A DNA stretch of 64,000 nucleotides from Paraburkholderia oxyphila NBRC 105797 (GTDB taxonomy: Bacteria > Pseudomonadota > Gammaproteobacteria > Burkholderiales > Burkholderiaceae). The notes beneath the pieces were generated by a model. That model was not told the origin of the DNA, did no database searches, and worked only from the letters and a program-made list of their open reading frames with translations. Made by a program: the position numbers and the translations under genes. Where the stretch lies: NCBI RefSeq assembly GCF_000685075.1, contig NZ_BAYD01000003.1:62001-126000 (forward strand). The letters are read 5' to 3'. This document shows, one piece after another, positions 1-8,475 of this stretch; within the stretch, counting starts at the first letter, position 1, and each line of letters opens with the position of its first letter.

Positions 1-2462
1 AGAACAAGCTGCGTTTCGACGTGGCGCGCGGCCACTACCGCAACTTCGTGCTGCGCGACGTGAGCGGCCGCATCGACGAGCTGGGCATCAAGGGCTCCGA
101 TCTCGTGATCGAGGGTGCCGGAAGCGGGCCGCTCGCGGACCTGCTCGACTACGCGGACAACAGCTCGATCGGCGCGATGTCGAAGCACGCGACCGCGAAG
201 GTGCGGGCGCAAGGGCCGGCCACGTTCGCGCTCAAGCTCACGATCCCGCGCAAGCCGATGCCGAAGGTGAAAGTCGCGGGCGCCGTCGGGTTCGAGAACG
301 ACACGCTCAGCGCGCAAAACGTGCCGCCGCTTTCCAGCCTCACGGGCAAGGTGCGCTTCACGAACCGCAGCGCGCAGGTCGAGCGGCTCACCGGGCACTT
401 TCTCGGCGGCGACGTGCGCGCGAACGGCGGCTTGAGCGAGGACGGCCGCTTTACCGTGAACCTCGCGGGCAACGTGGCCGTGGGCGCCGACACCGCGCGC
501 AGCCTGAACCTGCGCGGCACGCCGGCGGCGGTGCTCGGCCGCTTCTCGGGCTCGGCGCCCTGGTCGCTCTCCGTGGCGGGCATGCGCGGCCATCTGCCGG
601 ACGTGAAGGCGAACTCGGATTTGACCGATCTCGCCATCGACCTGCCCGCGCCGTTCGGCAAGACCGCCGGAACTTCGATGCCGTTGCGCTTCGAGCTGCA
701 ACCCGGCACCGGTGACAGCAACGATGCCGGCACGGTGGCCGCCCCCACGGACGCGTCGAAGTACGAGCATGCCGAGCTCGCGCTCGGGCCTTTTGCGGCG
801 CGCTACGTGCTGCGGCGCAATCCGGGCCACGTGCCGGACGTCATGCGCGGCGTGATCGCCATGAACCGGCCCGCCGATCTGCCCACCGAGGGCGTGGTCG
901 CCGTGGTCGACGTGCCCACCTTCGACGCCGACGCATGGCGGCGCGTCGCGCAGGAGCTGCGCGGCACGGCGGCGGCGAGCGCTGCCGCGGCGGCAAGCAC
1001 GACAGCGAATACGGCGGCAAACCCGGCGACCAACATGGCGAGCAACGCGGCGACGCAGGCAGCGGCAAACGCGGCGGCCCGCGCGGCGACCGCCAGCGCC
1101 ACGCCCGAAACCGGAGAAGGCACGCAAGCGCCAGCGGCCGCCGCGCTACCCGCATCGCAAACGTTGGCAACGGCCACTCCTCCGACGCAAGCCGCTTCGC
1201 AAACGCAGGCGGCCGCCAGCGCGCCGCAAGCCGCATCGCAAGCGATGGCGACGGCAGACGCCAACAACCCGGCGGTGCCCGGCGGGGTATTCGCGTCCTA
1301 CGTGCCCTCGCGCTTCGCGGTCCACGTCGGCATGCTCACGCTGCTCAAGCGTCACTGGGAAAACGTGATCGTGGGCGCCACGCGCACCGGCAAGGAGTGG
1401 CAGGCCAACGTCGCATCGAACCAGGTCTCGGGCCACGTCTCGTGGAAGCCGGGCCCGGTGGCGGGCTCGCCCGGCACGCTCGAGGCGCGGCTCGCGCGCC
1501 TCGTCGTGCCCGCCGCGACCGAGAACGACCTGCTCGGCCAGGCCATGTCGCAGCGCGCCCAGAACATGCCGTCGATCGACCTCGTCGTGAACCAGCTCAT
1601 CGTGCGCGGCCACGACCTTGGCCGCCTGCAGATGAACGCCCACAACTACGTCGACAACGGCGTGCCGGTCTGGCAGCTCGACACGCTCGACATCGTCAAC
1701 CCGGCCGCGCACCTCACGGCGACCGAGAACTGGCGCGCCGTCGGCGACGAGGCGCCGCCCACCGACTCCGCAGGCGGTGCGGGCGAGACGCCGCGGCGCA
1801 CCGCGGTCGACTTCCACCTCGACATCAAGGACGCGGGCGCGCTGCTCGAACGCGCCGGCGTGGTCCATGTGCTCAAGGGCGGGCAAGGCACGCTCAGTGG
1901 CAAGCTCGCGTGGCGCGGCGGCCCGACGATGCTCGACTATCCGACGCTCGACGGCAGCCTCGCACTCGACCTGCACCACGGCGAGATCCTCAAGATCAAT
2001 CCGGGCGTGGCGTCGCTGCTCGGCGTGCTGAGCCTGCAAAGCCTCGCGCATTTTCCGGAAATGGACTTCCGCGACGTGATCGGCACCGGCCTGCCCTTCA
2101 CGAGCGTCACCGGCACCGGCCAGATCCAGAACGGCATCGCCCGCACGGACGACTTCAAGATCGTGACCGCACCCGGCCGCGCGCAGATGACGGGCACCAT
2201 CGACCTCGCCCACAAGACCGAGGACCTGCGCGTGCACGTCGTGCCCACGGTGAGCGCGGGCGCCGGCGTGATCGCCGCGGCGATCATCAACCCGCTGTTC
2301 GGCCTTGGCGCGCTGATCGCCGATTTCGCGCTCCTGCATACCGTCGAATCGACGTTGGCGCGCACCTATGCAATCTCGGGCTCGTGGTCCAAACCGCACG
2401 TCGAGCGGGAGCAAGGCGATCAGGGTAAGATGAATGCGCCGGCTCCGGCGGTGGCGCATTGA
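1..2462 (+). CDS. YhdP family protein, C-terminal part (5' end outside window)
   Basis: This is the C-terminal part of a very large AsmA-like envelope protein of the YhdP (TIGR02099) type. The frame is open from the first bases and the true start lies upstream. In E. coli YhdP is an inner-membrane-anchored periplasmic protein that helps move phospholipids to the outer membrane. The visible part has the family's long beta-rich repeats and a C-terminal AsmA-like domain with the hydrophobic stretch near GVIAAAIINPLFGLGALIADF. An Ala/Thr/Gln-rich low-complexity segment, encoded by roughly 960-1270, sits in the middle and looks like a lineage-specific linker. The stop is TGA at 2460-2462, and the gene is followed by the amidase gene on the same strand 154 bp later. 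Family assignment is good, but the exact function in this organism is inferred. Confidence 0.85.
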   Translation, partial: NKLRFDVARGHYRNFVLRDVSGRIDELGIKGSDLVIEGAGSGPLADLLDYADNSSIGAMSKHATAKVRAQGPATFALKLTIPRKPMPKVKVAGAVGFENDTLSAQNVPPLSSLTGKVRFTNRSAQVERLTGHFLGGDVRANGGLSEDGRFTVNLAGNVAVGADTARSLNLRGTPAAVLGRFSGSAPWSLSVAGMRGHLPDVKANSDLTDLAIDLPAPFGKTAGTSMPLRFELQPGTGDSNDAGTVAAPTDASKYEHAELALGPFAARYVLRRNPGHVPDVMRGVIAMNRPADLPTEGVVAVVDVPTFDADAWRRVAQELRGTAAASAAAAASTTANTAANPATNMASNAATQAAANAAARAATASATPETGEGTQAPAAAALPASQTLATATPPTQAASQTQAAASAPQAASQAMATADANNPAVPGGVFASYVPSRFAVHVGMLTLLKRHWENVIVGATRTGKEWQANVASNQVSGHVSWKPGPVAGSPGTLEARLARLVVPAATENDLLGQAMSQRAQNMPSIDLVVNQLIVRGHDLGRLQMNAHNYVDNGVPVWQLDTLDIVNPAAHLTATENWRAVGDEAPPTDSAGGAGETPRRTAVDFHLDIKDAGALLERAGVVHVLKGGQGTLSGKLAWRGGPTMLDYPTLDGSLALDLHHGEILKINPGVASLLGVLSLQSLAHFPEMDFRDVIGTGLPFTSVTGTGQIQNGIARTDDFKIVTAPGRAQMTGTIDLAHKTEDLRVHVVPTVSAGAGVIAAAIINPLFGLGALIADFALLHTVESTLARTYAISGSWSKPHVEREQGDQGKMNAPAPAVAH

Positions 2463-2616
2463 GAGACGCATCGGCTCGCTTCGCCGCCTCGCGCCGGACC
2501 CCGATCGCCGATGCGGCCGCGTGCCGGGCACGGCGCATGCGGGCCTGTGCCGGCGATTGCGCCGCACAACGCACTAATCCCGGGACCACCCTCTTCTGTT
2601 CATTCAAGAGCCGTCG

Positions 2617-3486
2617 ATGAGCGATACGCCCTCTCCCGCAACGCCCGCCTCCAATGGATCCAGTGGATCGGCCGAGACGCCGTTTCGCGTCGCGGCGTTG
2701 CAGATGGTCAGCACACCCGATCGCGAACGCAACCTGGCCGACGCCGATCGCCTGATCGCTGAAGCCGTGAGTCAAGACGCGCGCCTCGTGCTGCTGCCGG
2801 AATACTTCTGCTTCATGGGCCACAAGGACAGCGACAAGCTCGCCGTGCGCGAGGCCTACGGCGACGGTCCGATCCAGCGCTTCCTTGCCGATGCTGCGAA
2901 GCGTCACGGTGTCTGGGTCATCGGCGGCACGCTGCCTTTGAAGGCGCCCGAGGAAACGCGCGTGCTGAACACGACGCTCGTGTTCGACCCGAGCGGCGCG
3001 GAGCGCACACGCTACGACAAGATCCATCTGTTCAGCTTCGAAAAAGGCGCCGAATCGTTCGACGAGGCGCGCACGATCCGCCCCGGCGCCGAAGTGCGCA
3101 CCTTCGATGCGCCGTTCGGCCGCGTCGGCCTGTCGGTCTGCTACGATCTGCGCTTTCCCGAGCTCTATCGACGTATGGGGGACTGCGCGCTGATGGTCGT
3201 ACCGTCCGCCTTCACATACACCACGGGCCGCGCGCACTGGGAAACCCTGCTGCGCGCCCGCGCGGTCGAGAACCAGTGCTACGTGCTCGCCGCGGCGCAA
3301 GGCGGCCAGCACGAGAACGGCCGCCGCACCTGGGGCCACAGCATGCTGATCGACCCGTGGGGCGAGATCGTCGACGTGCGCGACGAAAACCCCGGCGTGG
3401 TGATCGGCGACATCGACCTCGAACGCATTGCCGCCGTGCGCGCGAGCCTGCCCGCGTGGCGGCATCGCGTACTGGACTGCCCCTGA
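2617..3486 (+). CDS. Carbon-nitrogen hydrolase (Nit1-type, probable deaminated glutathione amidase)
   Basis: This is a 289-residue cytosolic nitrilase-superfamily amidase. The catalytic triad is visible: Glu62 in LLPEYF, Lys135 in YDKIHLF and Cys175 in SVCYDLRFPE. The Nit1 branch usually hydrolyses deaminated glutathione as a metabolite-repair step; a general omega-amidase activity is the alternative. The length fits the family. About 20 N-terminal residues rich in Ser, Thr and Pro precede the conserved domain, so the start could lie slightly downstream. The ATG at 2617 has only a weak AAGAG upstream. It lies between the YhdP-type gene and tldD on the same strand and probably shares their transcript. 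Confidence 0.9.
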   Translation: MSDTPSPATPASNGSSGSAETPFRVAALQMVSTPDRERNLADADRLIAEAVSQDARLVLLPEYFCFMGHKDSDKLAVREAYGDGPIQRFLADAAKRHGVWVIGGTLPLKAPEETRVLNTTLVFDPSGAERTRYDKIHLFSFEKGAESFDEARTIRPGAEVRTFDAPFGRVGLSVCYDLRFPELYRRMGDCALMVVPSAFTYTTGRAHWETLLRARAVENQCYVLAAAQGGQHENGRRTWGHSMLIDPWGEIVDVRDENPGVVIGDIDLERIAAVRASLPAWRHRVLDCP

Positions 3487-3581
3487 GACGGCCTTCAAGC
3501 GCAACTGCAGTGCTTGATTTCAAGGCGTTTCGCCCGAATTTATCCTGACAGACATTGCTTACTGAGATTGCTACTGAGCGC

Positions 3582-5048
3582 ATGAACATCATCGAACCCG
3601 GCATCCGCAATCTGGCGACCGCGAAGGACTTGCTCCTCACGCCCTACGGCCTCGACGAGGCAGTGCTCACGCGCACGCTCGGCGAGATCTTCACGCACCG
3701 CGTCGACTACGCCGACCTCTACTTCCAGACCACGCGCAGCGAGGCCTGGAGCCTCGAGGAAGGCATCGTCAAGTCGGGCAGCTTCAGCATCGACCAGGGT
3801 GTCGGCGTGCGCGCCGTGTCCGGCGAGCGCACCGCCTTCGCCTACTCCGACGACCTCTCGCCCGAGGCGATCCGGCAGGCGGCCATCGCCACGCGCTCGA
3901 TCGCGCAGGCGGGCGGCGGCAAGCAGAAGATCAAGGTGGCCACCTCGCTCAAGGGCATCGCGGGCCGCGACCTCTATCTGCCTTCCGACCCGCTTTCCTC
4001 GCTCGACGCCACCGAGAAGGTGAAGCTGCTCGAGCGCATCGAGCAGATGGCGCGCAGCCGCGACCCGCGCATCACCCAGGTGATGGCCGCGCTCGCGGGC
4101 GAATACGACGTGGTGCTGGTCGCGCGCAGCGACGGCGCGCTCGCCGCCGACATCCGCCCGCTCGTGCGCGTCTCGGTCACCGTGATCGCCGAGCAGAACG
4201 GCCGCCGCGAGATCGGCAACGGCGGCGGCGGCGGACGCTTCGACTACGCCTATTTCACCGACGACGTGCTCTCGAAGTACGTCGACGACGCCGTGCACGC
4301 GGCGCTCGTCAATCTGGAAGCGCGTCCGGCCCCGGCCGGCGCGATGTCCGTGGTGCTCGGCCCGGGCTGGCCCGGCGTGCTGCTGCACGAGGCCATCGGC
4401 CACGGGCTCGAGGGCGACTTCAACCGCAAGGGCTCGTCGGCGTTCGCGGGCCAGATCGGCCAGCGCGTGGCCGCCAAGGGCGTGACCGTGGTGGACGACG
4501 GCACGCTGCCCAACCGCCGCGGCTCGCTCAATATCGACGACGAAGGCAACCCCACGCAGTGCACGACGCTGATCGAGGACGGCATCCTCAAGGGCTACAT
4601 CCAGGACTCGCTCAACGCGCGCCTCATGAAGATGCCCGTGACCGGCAACGCGCGCCGCGAATCGTATGCCGCGCTGCCGATGCCGCGCATGACCAACACC
4701 TACATGCTCAACGGCGACAGGGATCCGCAGGAAATCATCGCTTCGGTGAAGAACGGGCTGTATGCCGTGAACTTCGGCGGCGGCCAGGTCGACATCACGA
4801 ACGGCAAGTTCGTGTTCTCGGCCTCCGAGGCGTACATGATCGAGGACGGCAAGATCACCTACCCCGTGAAGGGCGCGACGCTGATCGGCAGCGGCCCGGA
4901 ATCGCTCAAGTACGTGAGCATGATCGGCAACGACATGCGCCTCGACTCGGGCGTGGGCGTGTGCGGCAAGGAGGGCCAGAGCGTGCCCGTGGGCGTGGGC
5001 CAGCCGACGCTGCGCATCGACCGCATGACGGTGGGGGGCACGGTCTAG
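3582..5048 (+). CDS. tldD: Metalloprotease TldD
   Basis: TldD is the zinc-dependent subunit of the TldD/TldE protease, which trims peptides such as modified-peptide precursors and the CcdA antitoxin. The metal-binding motif HEAIGH followed by GLEGD is present in the middle of the 488-residue protein, and the length is normal for the family. I place the start at ATG 3582 ([10 protein letters not shown]). An in-frame TTG at 3555 would add nine residues that do not look like the family N-terminus. The gene is 95 bp downstream of the amidase and ends at TAG 5046-5048. A decayed DUF1016 fragment on the opposite strand reads right up to its stop. Confidence 0.95.
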   Translation: MNIIEPGIRNLATAKDLLLTPYGLDEAVLTRTLGEIFTHRVDYADLYFQTTRSEAWSLEEGIVKSGSFSIDQGVGVRAVSGERTAFAYSDDLSPEAIRQAAIATRSIAQAGGGKQKIKVATSLKGIAGRDLYLPSDPLSSLDATEKVKLLERIEQMARSRDPRITQVMAALAGEYDVVLVARSDGALAADIRPLVRVSVTVIAEQNGRREIGNGGGGGRFDYAYFTDDVLSKYVDDAVHAALVNLEARPAPAGAMSVVLGPGWPGVLLHEAIGHGLEGDFNRKGSSAFAGQIGQRVAAKGVTVVDDGTLPNRRGSLNIDDEGNPTQCTTLIEDGILKGYIQDSLNARLMKMPVTGNARRESYAALPMPRMTNTYMLNGDRDPQEIIASVKNGLYAVNFGGGQVDITNGKFVFSASEAYMIEDGKITYPVKGATLIGSGPESLKYVSMIGNDMRLDSGVGVCGKEGQSVPVGVGQPTLRIDRMTVGGTV

Positions 5049-5476
5049 GGGCCCACGGCCCCCAGGTCGACAGTGAGGTTGCGCGGCGCCAGCCAGATCG
5101 GTTTCGGCGCCGCGTTGAACAGCGGCAGACGCTCGGAAAAATTTGTCACGGCCTGGCCCGTGCGCTCCAGCCAGCGGGTTTCAATGTGGATGTTCAACAC
5201 ATTACGTGACCACCCATGCACCAATGCCGCCTGCGCATAGGCCAGGCGCTGCTCCGGCTGCTTCAGTCTCGTCGACAGGACCAGATTATGTCCCCAGGGC
5301 AATTGTCCAACAGCCTGTTGGACAAACTCGGGAACCGGCCAGGCCTCGGCAAATGCCCGCATGTACATGAGGTTGGAGCGGGAAAAGCCCTTCATTTCCG
5401 GAAAGGCCGTGCGCAGGTCATGCGCGAGGCGCTCGATGACCTTGGCACCCCAGCCTTGCTCGGCCTGTCGCTGCAA
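5045..5476 (-). pseudogene. Remnant of a DUF1016/YhcG-family nuclease gene
   Basis: The translation is clearly the N-terminal winged-helix part of a DUF1016 (YhcG) protein, with RQAEQGWGAKVIERLAHDLR, MKGFSRSNLMYMRAFAEAWP, VGQLPWGHN and HGWSRNVL. The family's C-terminal PDDEXK nuclease domain is absent: the frame ends in an unrelated tail at 5045, against the tldD stop. The family's first residues are also missing, because an in-frame stop lies just upstream of the only possible start, a TTG at 5476. Intact relatives are about 350 residues and are often found in defence or mobile contexts. I read this as a relic of a mobile or defence gene that once sat between tldD and aroG. Confidence 0.7.
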
Positions 5477-5546
5477 AAGCCCACGGAATCAAGCAGGGCA
5501 AATCCGGGCCTGGCGAAATTCTCCCGCCACCAGCCAAAGGCTTCAT

Positions 5547-5579
5547 GCGTGGCCATGCGGATATTCCGCATGGCCACGC
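5547..5579. repeat. 33-bp palindrome (15-bp perfect arms)
   Basis: GCGTGGCCATGCGGA is followed by TAT and then its exact reverse complement. The heptamer TCCGCAT of the right arm recurs twice just downstream, near 5586 and 5616. It lies at the edge of the DUF1016 remnant, upstream of the aroG promoter. It could be the end of a lost mobile element, a regulator-binding site or a small cruciform. It has no T-run, so it is not a typical terminator. Confidence 0.75.
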
Positions 5580-5639
5580 GAATTTTCCGCATCACTTGCA
5601 CGATTCGAGAAAATAATCCGCATTTTTCGACAACCCCGC

Positions 5640-5669
5640 TTGCCAGCCACGAGAAGCTCGGGTTATAAA
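5640..5669 (+). promoter_or_regulatory. Predicted sigma-70 promoter of the aroG leader
   Basis: A -35 box TTGCCA (5640-5645) and a -10 box TATAAA (5664-5669) are separated by 18 bp, each matching consensus at five of six positions. Transcription would begin near 5676, about 40 nt before the leader-peptide ATG at 5717. This placement fits an attenuated leader transcript for aroG. Confidence 0.6.
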
Positions 5670-5716
5670 GGCAATCACCCTTTTCGACGTACGAACGTTT
5701 CGACACGCAACCCGCC

Positions 5717-5785
5717 ATGTTCGCCACGAAGTTTTACTTTTACTTCTTTTGGTATCTCAGACCGCTGGCGGATCGAGAGGGTTGA
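5717..5785 (+). CDS. aroG leader peptide (Phe/Tyr-rich attenuation peptide)
   Basis: This is a 22-codon ORF from ATG 5717 to TGA 5783-5785. Codons 6-13 read KFYFYFFWY after the initial MFAT, giving a run of Phe, Tyr and one Trp codons, the end products of the pathway that AroG starts. No good ribosome-binding site is visible. The last sense codons (Leu-Ala-Asp, 5765-5773) contain CTGGCGG, which is also the downstream arm of the terminator that follows. This is the arrangement of a ribosome-stalling attenuator. The peptide itself is expected to have no function beyond being translated. Confidence 0.85.
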   Translation: MFATKFYFYFFWYLRPLADREG

Positions 5786-5845
5786 CAGTACGCGCAGGAA
5801 CCCGAATACACGAGAAACCGCCAGCAAAGTCTGGCGGTTTTTTTT
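5759..5845 (+). terminator. Transcription attenuator of aroG (antiterminator/terminator)
   Basis: The terminator stem is AAACCGCCAG (5815-5824) with CTGGCGGTTT (5831-5840), loop CAAAGT, then Ts to 5845. The competing antiterminator is GCTGGCGG (5764-5771), inside the leader-peptide codons, pairing with CCGCCAGC (5818-5825). It is helped by AGAC (5759-5762) with GTCT (5829-5832). A ribosome stalled on early Phe/Tyr codons would leave 5764-5771 free to form the antiterminator. A ribosome that reaches the stop at 5783 would cover it and let the terminator form about 95 nt before the aroG start. Confidence 0.85.
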
Positions 5846-5940
5846 CGTCCTTACCCCATACGAGCCTCACTTTCATCTAACCGATTTTCGAAGCACCGTC
5901 TGAGAGACGCACGCTACACACAGGATCAGGAGAAACGACC

Positions 5941-7014
5941 ATGCCCCCGCACAACACCGACGATGTCCGCATTCGCGAACTCAAGGAACTCACGCCGCCC
6001 GCACACCTGATCCGCGAGTTCCCGTGCTCGGAAGCCGCCTCCACGCTGATTTTCGAGTCGCGTCAGGCCATGCACCGCATCCTGCACGGCATGGACGACC
6101 GCCTGATCGTCATCGTCGGTCCGTGCTCGATCCACGACACCACGGCCGCGCTCGAATACGCGAACAGGCTCGTGGCGCAGCGCGAGCGCTTCAAGAACGA
6201 ACTCGAGATCGTGATGCGCGTGTACTTCGAAAAGCCGCGCACGACGGTGGGCTGGAAGGGTCTCATCAACGACCCGTACATGGATAACAGCTTCAAGATC
6301 AACGACGGCCTGCGCACCGCGCGCGAGCTGCTCGTCTCGATCAACGAGCTCGGCCTGCCGGCGGGCACCGAGTACCTCGACATGATCAGCCCGCAGTACA
6401 TCGCCGACCTCGTTTCGTGGGGCGCGATCGGCGCGCGCACGACCGAGTCGCAGGTGCACCGCGAGCTGGCCTCGGGGCTCTCGTGCCCGGTCGGCTTCAA
6501 GAACGGCACGGACGGCAACGTGAAGATCGCCGTGGACGCGATCAAGGCCGCCTCGCAGCCGCACCATTTCCTCTCGGTGACGAAGGGAGGCCACTCGGCC
6601 ATCGTCTCGACGGCCGGCAATGAGGACTGCCACGTGATCCTGCGCGGCGGCAAGACGCCGAACTACGACGCGCAAAGCGTGGATGCCGCGTGCAGCGACA
6701 TCGGCAAGGCGGGTCTCGCCGCGCGCCTGATGATCGACGCGAGCCATGCGAACAGCTCGAAGAAGCACGAAAACCAGATTCCAGTGTGCGCGGACATCGG
6801 CCGCCAGGTTGCGGCGGGCGACGAGCGCATCATCGGCGTGATGGTGGAGTCGCACCTCGTGGCGGGCCGCCAGGACCTCAAGGAAGGCTGCGAGCTGACC
6901 TATGGCCAGAGCATCACCGATGCGTGCATCGGCTGGGATGAAAGCGTGGGTGTGCTCGAAGGGCTCGCCGAGGCGGTCAAGCAGCGCCGTGTCGCGCGCG
7001 GCTCGGGCAACTGA
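5941..7014 (+). CDS. aroG: 3-deoxy-7-phosphoheptulonate (DAHP) synthase, AroG type
   Basis: This class I DAHP synthase of 357 residues condenses phosphoenolpyruvate with erythrose 4-phosphate, the first step towards chorismate, Phe, Tyr and Trp. Family hallmarks are GPCSIHD, the KPRTTVGWKGLINDP substrate-binding loop and DASHANSSKKHENQ near the C-terminus. The ATG at 5941 follows a good ribosome-binding site (AGGAG). Expression is probably governed by the upstream attenuator with its Phe/Tyr leader peptide, which suggests a Phe- or Tyr-responsive isozyme. Feedback specificity cannot be read from the sequence with certainty. Confidence 0.96.
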   Translation: MPPHNTDDVRIRELKELTPPAHLIREFPCSEAASTLIFESRQAMHRILHGMDDRLIVIVGPCSIHDTTAALEYANRLVAQRERFKNELEIVMRVYFEKPRTTVGWKGLINDPYMDNSFKINDGLRTARELLVSINELGLPAGTEYLDMISPQYIADLVSWGAIGARTTESQVHRELASGLSCPVGFKNGTDGNVKIAVDAIKAASQPHHFLSVTKGGHSAIVSTAGNEDCHVILRGGKTPNYDAQSVDAACSDIGKAGLAARLMIDASHANSSKKHENQIPVCADIGRQVAAGDERIIGVMVESHLVAGRQDLKEGCELTYGQSITDACIGWDESVGVLEGLAEAVKQRRVARGSGN

Positions 7015-7023
7015 TCGGCACCA

Positions 7024-7056
7024 GGCGCGCGTGCCGCATCGGGCGGCATGCGCGCC
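7024..7056. terminator. Strong hairpin between convergent genes
   Basis: A 14-bp stem (7024-7037 with 7043-7056, one G-T wobble) with a 5-nt loop lies between the aroG stop and the stop of the convergent glycosyltransferase gene. It has no T-run. It may work as a processing or stabilising 3' structure, or with Rho. Confidence 0.45.
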
Positions 7057-7066
7057 CTGTTGACGC

Positions 7067-8005
7067 TCAAAGCCGTTCGGCGCGCTCCGGCCGGATTGCG
7101 CCGACGCACAGGTCGGCAATGCCGATCACGTTGCCGATGAGCCGGCCGCGCCGGTCGAGATGCGCCTCCGGGCGCACCGACTTCACGCAGTTCATGCTCA
7201 ACGCGCGAAGGATGTTGCTCGTGGCTTCCTTGCGCGACATCACGCCCTTGTGGCACAGATACATCGCGTTGACCACCTGCGAATAGCCGAAGCGGCGGCC
7301 CGACACGCGCCCGCCGCGCAGCCCGAGATGGACCCCGAGCACGTAATCGCAGTACACGATCGCGCCACGCTTCGCGAGGCGCCGCGAAAAATCCTTGTCC
7401 TCCAGCCAGCCGTACAGCACGAGGCGTTCGTCGAAGCGCAGATCGGCGATGGCCTGCGCGCGGCACGCCATGTTGCAGCCGTATAGCTCCACACAGGGCC
7501 GCAGCGGCGGACGCCGCAGCACCTCGGCCTGCGCGCCGTCCACGAGCGCGACCGCCTCCTCCCACGCAAGCGGCTGGGTATTGGCGCCATCGCGCAGCGT
7601 GCGTCCCGAGAACCCCACCAAGGACGGATCGCCCTCGAACAACTGCACGCAGAGTTCGATCCAGTGCTGTTCGGGCGCGAAGTCGTCATCGAGGAAAATC
7701 ACGACGTCGATATCCGGTGCGAGCGCATCGAGTGCGCGATTGCGCTGCACGCTCGAACCCGCGGTGCCGATCAGCTCGTCCACGCGCAGCCCGTTGGCGT
7801 CGTAAGGCCCGATGTCGTCCGCGCTGCTCGCCGAGAGAATGACCTGATCCGGCGGCACCGTTTGCCGCGCGAGCAAACACACGACCCATGCCGTCGCAGA
7901 AGGCCGGCCTTTCGTCGCGATCACGGCCGCGACGCGCATGCGCCCCTTTGCACCGTCGCGAGCCGCGATGGGAAACGGGAGATTGTCGGTTGCGCGCGTT
8001 GTCAT
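7067..8005 (-). CDS. Family 2 glycosyltransferase (exopolysaccharide locus)
   Basis: This is a 312-residue GT-A fold glycosyltransferase. It has an N-terminal nucleotide-binding region (AAVIATKGRP), a metal-binding Asp triplet in VVIFLDDDF, and WLEDKDFSRRL, the ED-type acceptor motif typical of GT2 enzymes. It probably adds one sugar from a nucleotide donor to the lipid-linked repeat unit at the cytoplasmic face. The start at ATG 8005 is supported by GGAG about 7 nt upstream; longer in-frame versions lack this. It forms the left edge of the polysaccharide locus, divergent from the next glycosyltransferase. Donor and acceptor are unknown. Confidence 0.85.
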   Translation of the reverse strand: MTTRATDNLPFPIAARDGAKGRMRVAAVIATKGRPSATAWVVCLLARQTVPPDQVILSASSADDIGPYDANGLRVDELIGTAGSSVQRNRALDALAPDIDVVIFLDDDFAPEQHWIELCVQLFEGDPSLVGFSGRTLRDGANTQPLAWEEAVALVDGAQAEVLRRPPLRPCVELYGCNMACRAQAIADLRFDERLVLYGWLEDKDFSRRLAKRGAIVYCDYVLGVHLGLRGGRVSGRRFGYSQVVNAMYLCHKGVMSRKEATSNILRALSMNCVKSVRPEAHLDRRGRLIGNVIGIADLCVGAIRPERAERL

Positions 8006-8475
8006 CGGTTTCTCCGCAGTCCGGTGGTCGCCTGGAACCGGCAGTTGTCGCGCGATAGCGCATCGCACAGGCGGCGCAACACGCCGCGCCTCGACTCCTG
8101 CCGAGGTTAGCAGAGGCCCGCGCGCTGCGAGCCGTCCCCGAATCAAGTTGTCCGAAACGAACTATTCATCGACTGATTCCAGCGGTTTGCGAACGACACG
8201 TCAGGCCCGCGCGTAACGAGACTCCTTTTTCACGCCATTTTCTCGCTCTTTTTCGCACGCTTGTCGTGCGTCGCCTGTGTGTTGATCGCGCATTTATCGC
8301 CGATTCATTGCGTATTTATCGATTACGCATTACCCATAGTGCGGCACCACCAGCGGCATTTTTCCAATAGCAATTTTCGGATTCCTCTTTCGCAACGGCT
8401 CGCCTACAACTGCTAAAAGAGATCGCGCAAATATGACTGAACAACCAGGCAGGTAACCGGAAGATTCGCCCCAAC
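8006..8475. promoter_or_regulatory. Divergent intergenic region with AT-rich core
   Basis: No gene is seen in these 470 bp between two divergent glycosyltransferase genes. The part from about 8220 to 8450 is clearly AT-richer than the surroundings. It holds an inverted repeat, TGCGTA (8309-8314) with TACGCA (8324-8329), and two related TTTATCG copies. It is a likely promoter and regulator-binding region for both flanking genes, but I could not pick a convincing -35/-10 pair. Confidence 0.4.

Noticed and set aside
5361..5903. Plus-strand frame of 180 codons before aroG
   Set aside because: It overlaps the DUF1016 remnant, the promoter and the attenuator in another frame and shows no conserved sequence.
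7024..7056. Intrinsic terminator of aroG
   Set aside because: The stem is strong but no T-run follows on either strand, so I list it only as a hairpin of uncertain function.
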